Positions 9,189-17,555 of a stretch of DNA of 34,042 nt are shown here, piece by piece (position 1 is the stretch's first letter; every line of letters begins with the position of its first letter). The notes beneath the pieces are model-generated. The model searched no databases, was not told the DNA's origin, and saw only the letters and a list, made by a program, of their open reading frames with translations. A program made the position numbers and the translations under genes. Source of the stretch: Pleomorphochaeta sp. (GTDB taxonomy: Bacteria; Spirochaetota; Spirochaetia; Sphaerochaetales; Sphaerochaetaceae); the NCBI GenBank assembly GCA_028532815.1, contig JAQQAS010000036.1, positions 1 through 34,042 of the forward strand. Direction: 5' to 3'.

Positions 9189-9226
9189 ATAAGTACTACC
9201 TTATATTATTTTATCCAAAATTTAAC

Positions 9227-9248
9227 CCAATTGCATTTATACAATTGG
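9227..9248. repeat. 7-bp hairpin between divergent promoters
   Basis: CCAATTG (9227-9233) and CAATTGG (9242-9248) around an 8-nt loop, midway between the divergent parE and yhhN-type promoters. No transcript is expected to end here, so an operator or topological role is as likely as termination. Confidence 0.35.
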
Positions 9249-9293
9249 ATTGTGTTTATTTTATCACAAATTACAACAATAGTGTAAAATTAA

Positions 9294-9322
9294 TTGCTTT
9301 TTCAACAAGTGTGTAATATTCT
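9294..9322 (+). promoter_or_regulatory. Promoter of the YhhN-family gene, leaderless
   Basis: TTGCTT (9294-9299), a 17-nt spacer and TATTCT (9317-9322). Seven bases then lead to the ATG at 9330. The TTG of this -35 box is in frame with the gene and could be mistaken for its start codon. Confidence 0.55.
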
Positions 9323-9329
9323 TAAATAT

Positions 9330-9950
9330 ATGAATATTATTGCACTACTTTTATTTATTTTAATGAGTATTATTAATATGATTGCCTGTAATAAAAAAAT
9401 AAATATATTAATAGCACTCTCAAAGATTACCTTAGCACCTTTAGCTTATATTAATGTAATTATTAACACGAACTTTTCAACTAAAATTCTTTTTTTAATT
9501 AGTTTATGTTATGCTTTTTATCTCATTGGAGATATTTTATTATTAAGTGAAAAAACTAATTATTTTGTTTCAGGCTTGATAAGTTTCCTTCTAGGACACC
9601 TTTCTTTTATAATAATATTCTTCAATTTTAAAGAAAATATTCTAATCTTTTTCGTATTTCTAATTTTATTAATATATCCTGAAATCTTAATGTTTAAAAT
9701 TACTAAGAATGGAAAAAACTTAAAAAAACCTATGCAAATTTATTCTATACTCTTAGCTTTATTTATTGCTTTAAGTGCTACAACACTAAATCCTTTCTTT
9801 ATAATAGGAACATCTCTTTTCACCTTAAGTGATAGTTTTATTGCGAGAAATGTTTGCTATAGAGAAAAGCGATTTAGTTCGACAGCTGTAATGAGTACAT
9901 ATACTCTTGCCTTAATCTTATTATCACTTGGTTTAGTATATCTATATTAA
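9330..9950 (+). CDS. YhhN/TMEM86-family membrane protein (lysoplasmalogenase-like)
   Basis: A 206-aa integral membrane protein with about seven to eight hydrophobic segments. The family pattern is visible: LIGDILLLSEKTNYFVSGL followed by SFLLGHLSFI, and later TLSDSFIARN with a distal MSTYTLALILLSLGL. In characterised relatives the two acidic residues in the membrane (GD and SD) are thought to form the active site that cleaves the vinyl-ether bond of lysoplasmalogens. Activity here is inferred from family only. Plasmalogens occur mainly in anaerobes, which would fit the likely lifestyle. The start is set at ATG 9330 because the upstream TTG at 9294 is a -35 box. It has no obvious operon partner; the next promoter begins 41 bases downstream. 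Confidence 0.83.
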   Translation: MNIIALLLFILMSIINMIACNKKINILIALSKITLAPLAYINVIINTNFSTKILFLISLCYAFYLIGDILLLSEKTNYFVSGLISFLLGHLSFIIIFFNFKENILIFFVFLILLIYPEILMFKITKNGKNLKKPMQIYSILLALFIALSATTLNPFFIIGTSLFTLSDSFIARNVCYREKRFSSTAVMSTYTLALILLSLGLVYLY

Positions 9951-9990
9951 TTATTTTAGGTAAAAATATTGTTAATAAAATAAGTTTTAC

Positions 9991-10019
9991 TTGCTTGCAT
10001 TTAATTTTTCTTTTATATT
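9991..10019 (+). promoter_or_regulatory. Promoter upstream of the 26-codon ORF
   Basis: TTGCTT (9991-9996), a 17-nt spacer and TATATT (10014-10019), with six bases to an ATG at 10026. The geometry matches the promoters of yhhN, leuS and lgt, which is the main reason to take the small ORF seriously. Confidence 0.6.
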
Positions 10020-10025
10020 TCTTAT

Positions 10026-10106
10026 ATGAGTGAATCAATTGATGGAGACTGTGATCCGTATTATTTAACTAAAACAATGGGTGGAACTTTATGGTTAATG
10101 AGATAG
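10026..10106 (+). CDS. Small ORF (26 aa) overlapping the CNNM transporter start
   Basis: It opens with ATG at 10026, exactly where the upstream promoter predicts transcription to start. It encodes MSESIDGDCDPYYLTKTMGG plus six more residues ending LWLMR, then TAG. The frame differs from that of the following transporter and overlaps its first 16 bases, so a ribosome finishing here terminates just past the transporter ATG at 10091. It could be a leader peptide giving translational coupling, or a small protein in its own right. I recognise no family. It is acidic near the N-terminus, has one Cys and shows no membrane segment. Only the promoter position and the overlap support it. Confidence 0.45.
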   Translation: MSESIDGDCDPYYLTKTMGGTLWLMR

Positions 10107-11344
10107 TTATCATAATAGTTCTTATAATTTTAAGTGGTGTTTTCTCCTCCACAGAAACAGCTTATACAGCCCTTTCCTTAATTCAAATTAAAGAATTAGA
10201 AAAAAGCAAAAAAAAGAGTTCTCGTTTAGCTGCAAAGCTAACTCAAAGAAAAGATGTCTTATTAACAACAATATTAATTGGAAATAATGTAGTTAACATA
10301 AGCGTTTCCTCCCTTGTTACAACTTTCTGCATTAAATACTTAGGACAGAATCTAGTTGCATATGGAACTGGTATTTTGACTCTTGTTATTTTAATTTTTG
10401 GAGAAGTTACTCCAAAACAAATTGCTATAAGCAATGCAAAAAAGATAGCAAAAGTAATGAGTTACCCTATATTTTTCTTATCAAAGATTCTTTATCCGCT
10501 TGTATTTATTATAAAAGCATTTGGAAATATTGTTGATCGAGTCTTTAACAAAGGTAAAACTAAGGGTCTAACTCTAGAAGGCTTAATGCACGTTGTTGAT
10601 GCAGCAGAAGATTTTGGCGTTGTTGATGAATATGAATCTGATTTAATGTTAAAAGTTTTACACTTCTCAAATAATCCAATTAAAACAATAATGACTCATA
10701 GAAAAGATGTTTTTACAGTTTCTGCTCAAACAACAATAAGAGAAGCTTTTGAAGATATTGTAAACTCTGGTTATTCTAGAATCCCAATATATAAAGATTC
10801 AAAAGAAAATATAGTTGGAATTGTACTTGTTAGAGATATCTTAAAAGCACAATTAACAAATAAATTGGATGAACCTCTCAGTTCTATAAAAAGAGAACCT
10901 ATTTTCGTATTAGAAACAAAACATGTAGATTATGTTTTCTTCTTATTTAAGAAAAGACGGTTACAACTTGCAATAGTTATAGACGAATATGGTGGGTTCT
11001 CTGGAGTAATATCTATGGAAGATGTTGCTGAACAACTTCTTGGCGAAATTTATGATGAACATGAAAAAAGCGAAGGAGAAAGTATCAAAGAAGTTAAAGG
11101 TGTTAAAGATTTATTTATAATTCAAGGAGATACTCCTTTTATATACTTCTGTGATGAGATGGATATAAGTTATAAAAATGCTGAAAAAGTTGGAACAATT
11201 GCGGCTTATATAATGGGTTTAACGGGTGATATCCCAAAAGAAAAAGACTCCATAAGTGATGAATACGGTGTTTATACTATCTTAAAAATGGATGAGAGAA
11301 GAATTGAAGAGATTAAATTTAACAGAGTTAGAGATAGTTTTTAA
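10091..11344 (+). CDS. CNNM/HlyC-CorC-type transporter (DUF21 plus CBS pair)
   Basis: A 417-aa membrane protein. Residues 1 to about 185 form the DUF21/CNNM membrane domain, including GVFSSTETAYTALSL near the first helix and FGEVTPKQIAISNAKK. Two CBS domains follow (about 195-320), with MTHRKDVFTV, SRIPIY and IVIDEYGGFSGVISMEDV. The CorC/HlyC C-terminal domain (about 335-415) contains the GDIPKEKD turn. The family is linked to Mg2+/Na+ export; the old name hemolysin is misleading. The ATG at 10091 has a weak GGGTGGA upstream, within the 26-codon ORF, so its translation may depend on coupling. leuS follows after 106 bases with its own promoter. Confidence 0.9.
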   Translation: MVNEIVIIIVLIILSGVFSSTETAYTALSLIQIKELEKSKKKSSRLAAKLTQRKDVLLTTILIGNNVVNISVSSLVTTFCIKYLGQNLVAYGTGILTLVILIFGEVTPKQIAISNAKKIAKVMSYPIFFLSKILYPLVFIIKAFGNIVDRVFNKGKTKGLTLEGLMHVVDAAEDFGVVDEYESDLMLKVLHFSNNPIKTIMTHRKDVFTVSAQTTIREAFEDIVNSGYSRIPIYKDSKENIVGIVLVRDILKAQLTNKLDEPLSSIKREPIFVLETKHVDYVFFLFKKRRLQLAIVIDEYGGFSGVISMEDVAEQLLGEIYDEHEKSEGESIKEVKGVKDLFIIQGDTPFIYFCDEMDISYKNAEKVGTIAAYIMGLTGDIPKEKDSISDEYGVYTILKMDERRIEEIKFNRVRDSF

Positions 11345-11414
11345 AAAAAGAAGTAGATAATTCGATAAATAACAGCATTTTAGCTAAATTTTCCTACCAA
11401 AAATACAACTATTA

Positions 11415-11443
11415 TTGACGGAACTTATATGCGTATGTATTAT
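11415..11443 (+). promoter_or_regulatory. leuS promoter, leaderless
   Basis: TTGACG (11415-11420), a 17-nt spacer and TATTAT (11438-11443), followed by seven bases and the ATG at 11451. This is the clearest leaderless arrangement in the window. The in-frame TTG at 11415 is the -35 box and not a start codon. Confidence 0.75.
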
Positions 11444-11450
11444 TGGATTC

Positions 11451-13964
11451 ATGAGTAATTATCCTTTCAATGAAATAGAAAAAAAGTGGCAGAAATATTG
11501 GGAAGAAAACCAAACTTTTGCTGTCACTGAAGATGCGTCAGTACCAAAAGAAAAACGCAAATATGTTTTGGACATGTTTCCTTATCCATCTGGAGCAGGA
11601 CTTCATGTAGGACACCCTGAAGGCTATACAGCTACTGATATTTATTGCCGTTTTTTAAGAATGAATGGCTATAATGTTCTCCATCCAATGGGGTTCGATT
11701 CTTTTGGCCTTCCCGCTGAAAACTATGCTATAAAAACTGGTACACATCCTAAAGCTACCACTGAAAAAAATATGGAAAACTTTAGAAATCAAATCAAAAG
11801 CTTAGGCTTTTGTTATGACTGGAATAGAGAAGTTGCAACCCATAGCCAAGAATATTATAAGTGGACTCAATGGATTTTCATTCAATTGTTTAAAAAAGGT
11901 TTAGCATATGAATCACAAACTCCTATAAACTGGTGTCCAAATTGTAAAACCGGTCTTGCTAACGAAGAAGTTAAAGATGGAAAATGTGAACGTTGTGGAA
12001 CTCAAACAGTTAGAAAAAATATTAGACAATGGGTTTTAAAAATTACTGAATATGCAGATCGTTTATTAGAAGATTTAGATCTTTTAGATTGGCCAGATTC
12101 TGTTAAAGCTATGCAAAAAAACTGGATTGGCAAAAGTGAAGGTGCTGCAGTATTTTTTAAACTTGAAAACTATGAAGATAAATTAGAGGTTTATACCACT
12201 CGTTGTGATACACTATTTGGTGCAACATATATGGTTATAGCTCCTGAGCATCCTCTCGTAGAAAAAATAACAACTCCTGAACAAAAAAGTGCGGTTGAAA
12301 AATATCTTGAAGAAACAGCTAAAAAGAGTGATTTAGAAAGAACTGATTTAGCTAAAGATAAAACTGGTGTTTTCTCTGGTAGTTATGCAATTAATCCTGT
12401 AAATGGTAAAAAAATTCCAATTTGGATAGCTGATTATGTATTAATCAGTTATGGTACAGGTGCAATTATGGCTGTTCCAGCTCACGATACAAGAGACTGG
12501 GAGTTTGCAAAGAAATTTAATCTTCCAATTGTTGAAGTTCTAAAGAGCAAAGTTGATGTTCAAGAAGCCGCTTGGGTTGAAGATGGCTTACATGTTAATT
12601 CTGATTTCTTAGATGGTTTAAACAAAGAAGATGCAATTAATAAAATGTTAAGTTGGCTTGAAGAGAAAGATTTTGGCCATAAAGCAACAAATTATAAACT
12701 TAGAGACTGGATTTTCTCAAGACAAAGATATTGGGGAGAACCTATCCCTCTAGTTCACTGCCCTAAGTGTGGAATTGTACATGTAAAAGAAGAAGACTTA
12801 CCTTTAGAATTACCTTCAGTAACAAGCTATGAACCTAGTGGAACCGGAGAAAGTCCTCTTTCTCTAATTGATGATTGGGTTAATACAACTTGTCCTGTTT
12901 GTGGTGGTCCTGCAAAAAGAGAAACAAATACTATGCCACAATGGGCTGGTTCTTGTTGGTATTATTTACGCTATTTAGATCCTCACAACAGTGAAAGATT
13001 TGTTGATCCTGAAAAAGAAAAATATTGGATGCCTGTAGATTTATATGTTGGTGGAGCAGAACATGCTGTTCTTCACCTTTTATATGCAAGATTTTGGCAT
13101 AAAGTATTATTTGATTTAGGGCTTGTTGAAACAAAAGAACCTTTCACTCGCTTAGTAAACCAAGGAATGATTACAAGCTTTGCTTATCAAAGAAAAGACA
13201 AATCATTAGTACCTACTGATATGGTAGAAGAAAAAGATGGTTTATTCTTTGAAAAAGGCACTGATACTGAACTTGAAAAAGTTATAGCAAAAATGTCAAA
13301 AAGTTTAAAAAATGTAATTAATCCAGATGATATTATTAAAGAGTTTGGAGCAGATTCAATGAGAATCTATGAAATGTTCATGGGTCCTCTTCAAATATCT
13401 AAACCTTGGTCTACATCAGGTATGGGCGGTGTTTATAGATTCTTAGACAGAATTTGGAGATTATCTGAAGAAAGAGAAATTACAGATGAAAAACCTTCTT
13501 TAGATTTATTGAAAGCTCTTCATAAGACTATAAAAAAGGTAACAACTGATACTGATACTTTAAACTTTAATACTGCCATTAGCCAAATGATGGTATTGGT
13601 AAATGACCTTTATAAAATTGATACTTTACCTAGAGAAGCTTGGGAAACTTTATTATTATTATTAAGTCCTTATGCACCTCACTTAGCAGAAGAATTATGG
13701 CAAAGAGCGGGAAAAGAAGCTCCAATTGCAAATGCTCCTTGGCCAGAATATGATGAAGCATTGACCATTGATGATGAAATTGAACTTGTAATTCAAGTTA
13801 ATGGTAAGCTTAGATCAAAAGCAAAAGTTAGTAGGGACATAAGCAAAGAGGATATGATTGACCTTGCATTAAATGATAACAAAATAAAACAATGGATTGA
13901 TGGTAAGACAATAATTAAAAAAATTGCTGTACCTAAAAAACTTGTTAATATTGTTGTTAAATAA
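11451..13964 (+). CDS. leuS: Leucyl-tRNA synthetase
   Basis: An 837-aa class I aminoacyl-tRNA synthetase that charges tRNA-Leu, of the usual bacterial length. The HIGH signature appears as HVGH (52-55) after MFPYPSGAG, and KMSKS is at 614-618. A zinc-type knuckle (WCPNCKTGL then CERCGTQ) and a second Cys set (CPKCG, CPVCGG) are present. The CP1 editing domain includes [20 protein letters not shown] and [15 protein letters not shown]. The anticodon-binding and C-terminal domains are complete. The N-terminus [14 protein letters not shown] is typical for the family, and this fixes the start at 11451 rather than the in-frame TTG 36 bases upstream. Confidence 0.98.
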   Translation: MSNYPFNEIEKKWQKYWEENQTFAVTEDASVPKEKRKYVLDMFPYPSGAGLHVGHPEGYTATDIYCRFLRMNGYNVLHPMGFDSFGLPAENYAIKTGTHPKATTEKNMENFRNQIKSLGFCYDWNREVATHSQEYYKWTQWIFIQLFKKGLAYESQTPINWCPNCKTGLANEEVKDGKCERCGTQTVRKNIRQWVLKITEYADRLLEDLDLLDWPDSVKAMQKNWIGKSEGAAVFFKLENYEDKLEVYTTRCDTLFGATYMVIAPEHPLVEKITTPEQKSAVEKYLEETAKKSDLERTDLAKDKTGVFSGSYAINPVNGKKIPIWIADYVLISYGTGAIMAVPAHDTRDWEFAKKFNLPIVEVLKSKVDVQEAAWVEDGLHVNSDFLDGLNKEDAINKMLSWLEEKDFGHKATNYKLRDWIFSRQRYWGEPIPLVHCPKCGIVHVKEEDLPLELPSVTSYEPSGTGESPLSLIDDWVNTTCPVCGGPAKRETNTMPQWAGSCWYYLRYLDPHNSERFVDPEKEKYWMPVDLYVGGAEHAVLHLLYARFWHKVLFDLGLVETKEPFTRLVNQGMITSFAYQRKDKSLVPTDMVEEKDGLFFEKGTDTELEKVIAKMSKSLKNVINPDDIIKEFGADSMRIYEMFMGPLQISKPWSTSGMGGVYRFLDRIWRLSEEREITDEKPSLDLLKALHKTIKKVTTDTDTLNFNTAISQMMVLVNDLYKIDTLPREAWETLLLLLSPYAPHLAEELWQRAGKEAPIANAPWPEYDEALTIDDEIELVIQVNGKLRSKAKVSRDISKEDMIDLALNDNKIKQWIDGKTIIKKIAVPKKLVNIVVK

Positions 13965-13987
13965 AGATAATACTCAATACTCATTTA

Positions 13988-14016
13988 GGCTGTATCTTCT
14001 AAGGTACAGCCTTTAT
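13988..14016 (+). terminator. leuS terminator
   Basis: GGCTGTA (13988-13994) pairs with TACAGCC (14005-14011) around a 10-nt loop, followed by TTTATT. The U-tract reaches the stop codon of the convergent lipoprotein gene, so there is no spare DNA between the two genes. Confidence 0.8.
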
Positions 14017-14777
14017 TATATAAATTCGGGATTAAGATCTTCTATTCTAACAAAGTATTTTTTACTTTTACTTTCAACAATTATTAACATAATATATCCT
14101 TTTTCAAAATTTATATAATAATGTTCTCCATCTCCTAAACTTAAAGATACCCTCTTATAATTACTATCTGATATTGTAAACCCACCTTCATCTGGATTCT
14201 CACTTATCCAATATCCTGTTATTGCCTGGGTTAATTCAATTTGTAATTGATTGACTTCAAAGATTGAAGTTTCCTCTAATTCACCATTTAATATATCTCT
14301 TGCAAGAACTAACTTATCAAAAGAGGATAAAAGCCCTTTTTTATTTAATAGTGAATATAATTTTTTATAATTAATTGAACTTACAGCTTTAGAGTTTTGT
14401 AAATATAGATCTTGTAGAAATGATACTAAATAGCCCTCTTTATAATTTAAATAAACTTTCTCTTCTTCTCCCGGATTAATCACTGTAGCTATAGGTGAAA
14501 ATTCATTTAAAGGCCTTGCACATACAAAGATTGTAGCATTTTTTGGTACAAGAATTTTTGTACTTCTTTTATTTTTATTAATATGCTTATAACTAATATC
14601 ACCTAGAGCATTTGTATAACTTAAAGTGTACCAAACCTTTTCTCCACTAATCTCTTCAAAAGGGTGTAAAGTCTCAATTACAACTTCTACCTCTTTATAA
14701 TTAAAAACTGATTCACAACTAATAAGGGAGAGTATAATTAAAAGATTTATTAAACTGGTAATAATTTTTTTAGCCAT
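14016..14777 (-). CDS. Predicted lipoprotein of unknown function
   Basis: A 253-aa protein with a lysine-rich start, a hydrophobic core and a lipobox-like LSLISC, predicting lipid attachment at Cys21. This suits the Lgt enzyme encoded elsewhere in the window. The mature part begins with a beta-rich region (about 25-110), has a helical middle (about 110-200) and ends in strands. I recognise no family. The sub-optimal Ser before Cys resembles the relaxed lipoboxes of spirochaetes. No Shine-Dalgarno is visible; a TAATAT (14790-14785) lies seven bases before the ATG, although a matching -35 box is poor. It sits between the leuS terminator and the terminator of the aromatic-pathway gene, so it is probably monocistronic. 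Confidence 0.75.
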   Translation of the reverse strand: MAKKIITSLINLLIILSLISCESVFNYKEVEVVIETLHPFEEISGEKVWYTLSYTNALGDISYKHINKNKRSTKILVPKNATIFVCARPLNEFSPIATVINPGEEEKVYLNYKEGYLVSFLQDLYLQNSKAVSSINYKKLYSLLNKKGLLSSFDKLVLARDILNGELEETSIFEVNQLQIELTQAITGYWISENPDEGGFTISDSNYKRVSLSLGDGEHYYINFEKGYIMLIIVESKSKKYFVRIEDLNPEFI

Positions 14778-14813
14778 AAATAATATATTAAATTTTGTTT
14801 ATTTATGCTTTGA

Positions 14814-14872
14814 TAAAAAAAACTGCTGTAAAATAAGAAGGTTCTATGTAAAGACTTCTTTTTTACAACAGT
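14814..14872 (-). terminator. Terminator of the DAHP synthase-prephenate dehydratase gene
   Basis: A long stem: ACTGCTGTAAAA (14822-14833) with TTTTACAACAGT (14861-14872), one G-U pair, continued by AAGAAG with CTTCTT after a single-base bulge. On the minus strand it is followed by eight T residues (plus-strand A run at 14815-14822). It is a strong intrinsic terminator located 20 bases past the stop codon. Confidence 0.88.
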
Positions 14873-14891
14873 ATTATTTTTAGATTAAAAA

Positions 14892-16796
14892 CTAATTTGT
14901 TGAATTAAATTTACCTAAAACTCTAAAGGAAGAGCACTCTTCTTTTAAAATTTCAACTACTTCTTCAAAAGCTTCTTCTTTATTCAAAATATCTGTTTCT
15001 ACAAAAAAGGAATATTCCCAAGGTTTACCTAATATAGGTCTAGATTCTAATTTACCTAAGTTGAAACCATAGTCTGCTAATATTTTTAGTGCATTAAATA
15101 ATGAACCTGGTTTATGAGAAACATTAAAAATCATAGCTGCTTTATTTGCTTTACTTGCACTTAAGAAGTTTATTGCATTCTCTTCTCTTGATATTATATA
15201 AAATCTTGTATAATTATCAGGATGGGATTCAATACCAGCTGCTAAAATTTCTAGATTATTATAAACAGCAGCAGGTTCTCCTGCAATTGCAGCTAAAGAT
15301 TTATCATTTTTTTCTTTAATATATTTAACAGCACCAGCTGTGTCAAAGAAAGGGACTGCTTTTGCATTAGGTAGTTCTTTATTTAAATATTCAGAACATT
15401 GCGCTAAACCTTGTGGATGAGAATATACTTCTTTAATATCCTCTTTAGTTGCACCTGGAAGGCAAATTAGATTATGAATTATTCTAACGTGCTGTTCGCC
15501 AATAACAACAAGATCTGGATAGTTAATTAAATTATCTATATTATCATTAATAGTTCCACCTAAAGTATTCTCTATTGGAAGCATTCCATATAAAGCTTCA
15601 CCTTTCATTACTGTTTCAAAAACATCTTCAAATTTTTCACAAGGTAATACATCTTTATCATCAAAAGTTCTTCTAACGGCTAATTCACTAAAAGCACCTC
15701 TCTCCCCTTGGAAAGCAATTTTATCTGAATCTGAATATACATTTTCAATATCAGTTAGACTAGATGGTATAATTCTAGGGATTCTTTCTAAACTTTTACC
15801 TACAACGGTTGATAGAGATTGAACATCTCTCATTAGTTTTTCAAATTGAGAAGGATATAAAGATTGGGGGCCATCACTTAAAGCATTTTCAGGTTTATTG
15901 TGCACTTCTACCATCAAACCACTAGCACCACCAGCAATTAAGGCTAAAGACATAGGAGAAACTAAAGATCTAATACCTGTTGCATGACTTGGATCTCCAA
16001 TAACAGGTAAGTGAGTTAACTTTTGAACAATTGGGATTGCACTACAATCTAGAGTATTTCTTGTAGCTCTTTCATAAGTTCTAATACCTCTTTCACAAAG
16101 AACAATTTGATCTGTTCCATTTGCCATTAGATATTCAGCAGCCATCAACCATTCTTCAATAGTAGCTGATAAACCACGTTTTAACAAAACAGGCATTTTA
16201 GTTCTTCCAACTTTTTTTAAAAGTTCAAAATTCTGCATATTTCTAGCACCAATTTGGAACATATCAATATACTTACTCATCATATCAACATCTGTTGGTG
16301 AAACAACTTCTGTAGTAACAGGCATACCATAAGTATCACCAGCTTTTCTTAAATATTTTAAACCTTCCTCACCTAATCCTTGGAAAGAATAAGGGGAAGT
16401 TCTTGGTTTAAATGCCCCACCTCTTAATATTACAGCACCAGCTTCTCTAACTTGAGATGCAATAGTCATTATCTGTTCTTCAGATTCAACAGCACAAGGA
16501 CCAGCCATTACAACAATTCGTTGACCACCAATTTTAACATTTCCAACTTGGACTATTGTATCTTCTTTTTTTAGTTCTCTTGAAGCCAATTTGTAAGGTT
16601 TAGAAATTGGTACAACAGAAGAGACCCCTTCCATCTGTTCAACAATTCTGTGATCAATAGTTGCACGCCCAACTGCACCAAGTACAGTTTCTTCCTGTCC
16701 AACTATTTCCTTAACTTTAAAGCCTTTATCTTTAAGAAAGTTTTTAATATCTTCCTTTTGGCTTGGTTTTACTTGCTTGTTTAGTATAATAATCAT
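14892..16796 (-). CDS. Fused DAHP synthase (type I-beta) and prephenate dehydratase
   Basis: A 634-aa bifunctional protein of aromatic amino-acid synthesis. Residues 1 to about 70 form the ferredoxin-like regulatory domain seen on some I-beta DAHP synthases. The barrel (about 85-325) has AGPCAVES (metal ligand Cys101), LRGGAFKPRTSPYSFQG, QIGARNMQN, LLKRG and GDPSHATG. After a linker, the dehydratase domain (about 357-535) shows FQGERGAFSELA, IENTLGGTI, FDTAGAV and NYTRFYII. An ACT domain (about 552-630) carries the Phe-binding motif ESRP. The protein therefore joins the first shikimate step to the committed phenylalanine step, with two regulatory modules. No chorismate mutase domain is present, so that step must be encoded elsewhere. 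A leaderless promoter precedes it, and its terminator marks it as monocistronic. Confidence 0.93.
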   Translation of the reverse strand: MIIILNKQVKPSQKEDIKNFLKDKGFKVKEIVGQEETVLGAVGRATIDHRIVEQMEGVSSVVPISKPYKLASRELKKEDTIVQVGNVKIGGQRIVVMAGPCAVESEEQIMTIASQVREAGAVILRGGAFKPRTSPYSFQGLGEEGLKYLRKAGDTYGMPVTTEVVSPTDVDMMSKYIDMFQIGARNMQNFELLKKVGRTKMPVLLKRGLSATIEEWLMAAEYLMANGTDQIVLCERGIRTYERATRNTLDCSAIPIVQKLTHLPVIGDPSHATGIRSLVSPMSLALIAGGASGLMVEVHNKPENALSDGPQSLYPSQFEKLMRDVQSLSTVVGKSLERIPRIIPSSLTDIENVYSDSDKIAFQGERGAFSELAVRRTFDDKDVLPCEKFEDVFETVMKGEALYGMLPIENTLGGTINDNIDNLINYPDLVVIGEQHVRIIHNLICLPGATKEDIKEVYSHPQGLAQCSEYLNKELPNAKAVPFFDTAGAVKYIKEKNDKSLAAIAGEPAAVYNNLEILAAGIESHPDNYTRFYIISREENAINFLSASKANKAAMIFNVSHKPGSLFNALKILADYGFNLGKLESRPILGKPWEYSFFVETDILNKEEAFEEVVEILKEECSSFRVLGKFNSTN

Positions 16797-16803
16797 GAAA
16801 AAA

Positions 16804-16832
16804 CTCTATGCTCAATAAACAAAAAAATCAAG
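16804..16832 (-). promoter_or_regulatory. Promoter of the DAHP synthase fusion gene, leaderless
   Basis: On the minus strand TTGATT (16832-16827), a 17-nt spacer and TAGAGT (16809-16804), then seven bases to the ATG at 16796. No Shine-Dalgarno. The -35 box overlaps one arm of the inverted repeat at 16830-16857. Confidence 0.5.
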
Positions 16833-16857
16833 TAAAGAAAAAAGGGTTTTTACTTGT
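16830..16857. repeat. Inverted repeat touching both divergent -35 boxes
   Basis: CAAGTAAA (16830-16837) and TTTACTTG (16850-16857) are perfect 8-bp arms separated by 12 nt. The left arm overlaps the -35 box of the DAHP synthase gene and the right arm overlaps the -35 box of nth. In the minus direction the hairpin is followed by seven T residues, so it could also act as a terminator for any read-through. Operator and attenuator readings are both open. Confidence 0.45.
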
Positions 16858-16882
16858 TTAAGTATAATTTATATGGTAAAGA
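16855..16882 (+). promoter_or_regulatory. nth promoter, leaderless (tentative)
   Basis: TTGTTT (16855-16860), a 16-nt spacer and TAAAGA (16877-16882), with six bases to the ATG at 16889. The -10 box is weak, but the position fits the pattern and no ribosome binding site is present. Confidence 0.4.
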
Positions 16883-16888
16883 CTAAAT

Positions 16889-17554
16889 ATGGATGAACAA
16901 TATTGGGATAAATTATTTTTTAGTATGAAAAAAACTTTGGAAAAGGAAAATTCACCTCTCCCATCTGTTTCAAAAATTGCATTAAATACAAACAATAATG
17001 CATTTTGTATTTTAGCTTCAACTATTATATCTTTAAGAACAAAAGACAAAATAACACTTGAAGCAAGTAACAGATTATTTAAACTTGCAACATCGCCAAA
17101 AGAGCTTTTAAAACTTGATACAGAAGATATTGAAAAAGCAATTTATCCTTGTGCTTTTTATAAAAGAAAAACGGAAAACCTAATAAAAATTAGTAATATT
17201 TTATGTAATAAATTTGATTCAAAAGTTCCAGATAATACTAACGACTTATTATCATTACCAGGAGTTGGGATTAAAACAGCTAATTTAACATTAAACCTTG
17301 CTTTTAATATTGAGGCAATTTGTGTTGATTGTCATGTTCATCAAATTGCAAATAGAATGGGTTGGATAAACACATCAACTGCACAAGAGAGTGAAAAAGC
17401 TCTACAAGAAATAATGCCTAGAAAATATTGGATTATATTAAATGAGCTTCTTGTCTCTTATGGCCAAGAAATATGCACCTCTATTAGTCCAAAATGTAGT
17501 AAATGTAATGAAAGTTCCTACTGTCCTAAGATTGGAGTTACAACGAGTAGATAA
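16889..17554 (+). CDS. nth: Endonuclease III-family DNA glycosylase/AP lyase
   Basis: A 221-aa base-excision repair enzyme that removes oxidised pyrimidines. The helix-hairpin-helix is LPGVGIKTAN with the catalytic Lys129, and the catalytic Asp147 lies in VDCHVHQIANRMGW. The C-terminal [4Fe-4S] cluster motif is C-x6-C-x2-C-x5-C (ICTSISPKCSKCNESSYC). All key residues are intact and the length is normal. It faces a small NIF3-like gene tail to tail with one base between the stops, leaving no room for a separate terminator. Confidence 0.93.
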   Translation: MDEQYWDKLFFSMKKTLEKENSPLPSVSKIALNTNNNAFCILASTIISLRTKDKITLEASNRLFKLATSPKELLKLDTEDIEKAIYPCAFYKRKTENLIKISNILCNKFDSKVPDNTNDLLSLPGVGIKTANLTLNLAFNIEAICVDCHVHQIANRMGWINTSTAQESEKALQEIMPRKYWIILNELLVSYGQEICTSISPKCSKCNESSYCPKIGVTTSR

Positions 17555-17555
17555 C

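Noticed and set aside
9294-9329. TTG start giving a 12-residue extension of the YhhN-family protein
   Set aside because: The TTG is part of a -35 box with 17-nt spacing to TATTCT, and ATG 9330 follows at the leaderless distance. The extension also precedes the first membrane helix with no conserved feature.
12931-13134. Open frames antisense to leuS, and similar shadows inside parE, amylase, ctpA and gpmI-pepP genes
   Set aside because: All are short, lack start signals and mirror strongly conserved enzymes on the other strand.
16797-16888. T-box or amino-acid attenuation leader before the DAHP synthase fusion
   Set aside because: No leader peptide or T-box elements fit, and the best promoter places the transcription start at the ATG, downstream of the hairpin.
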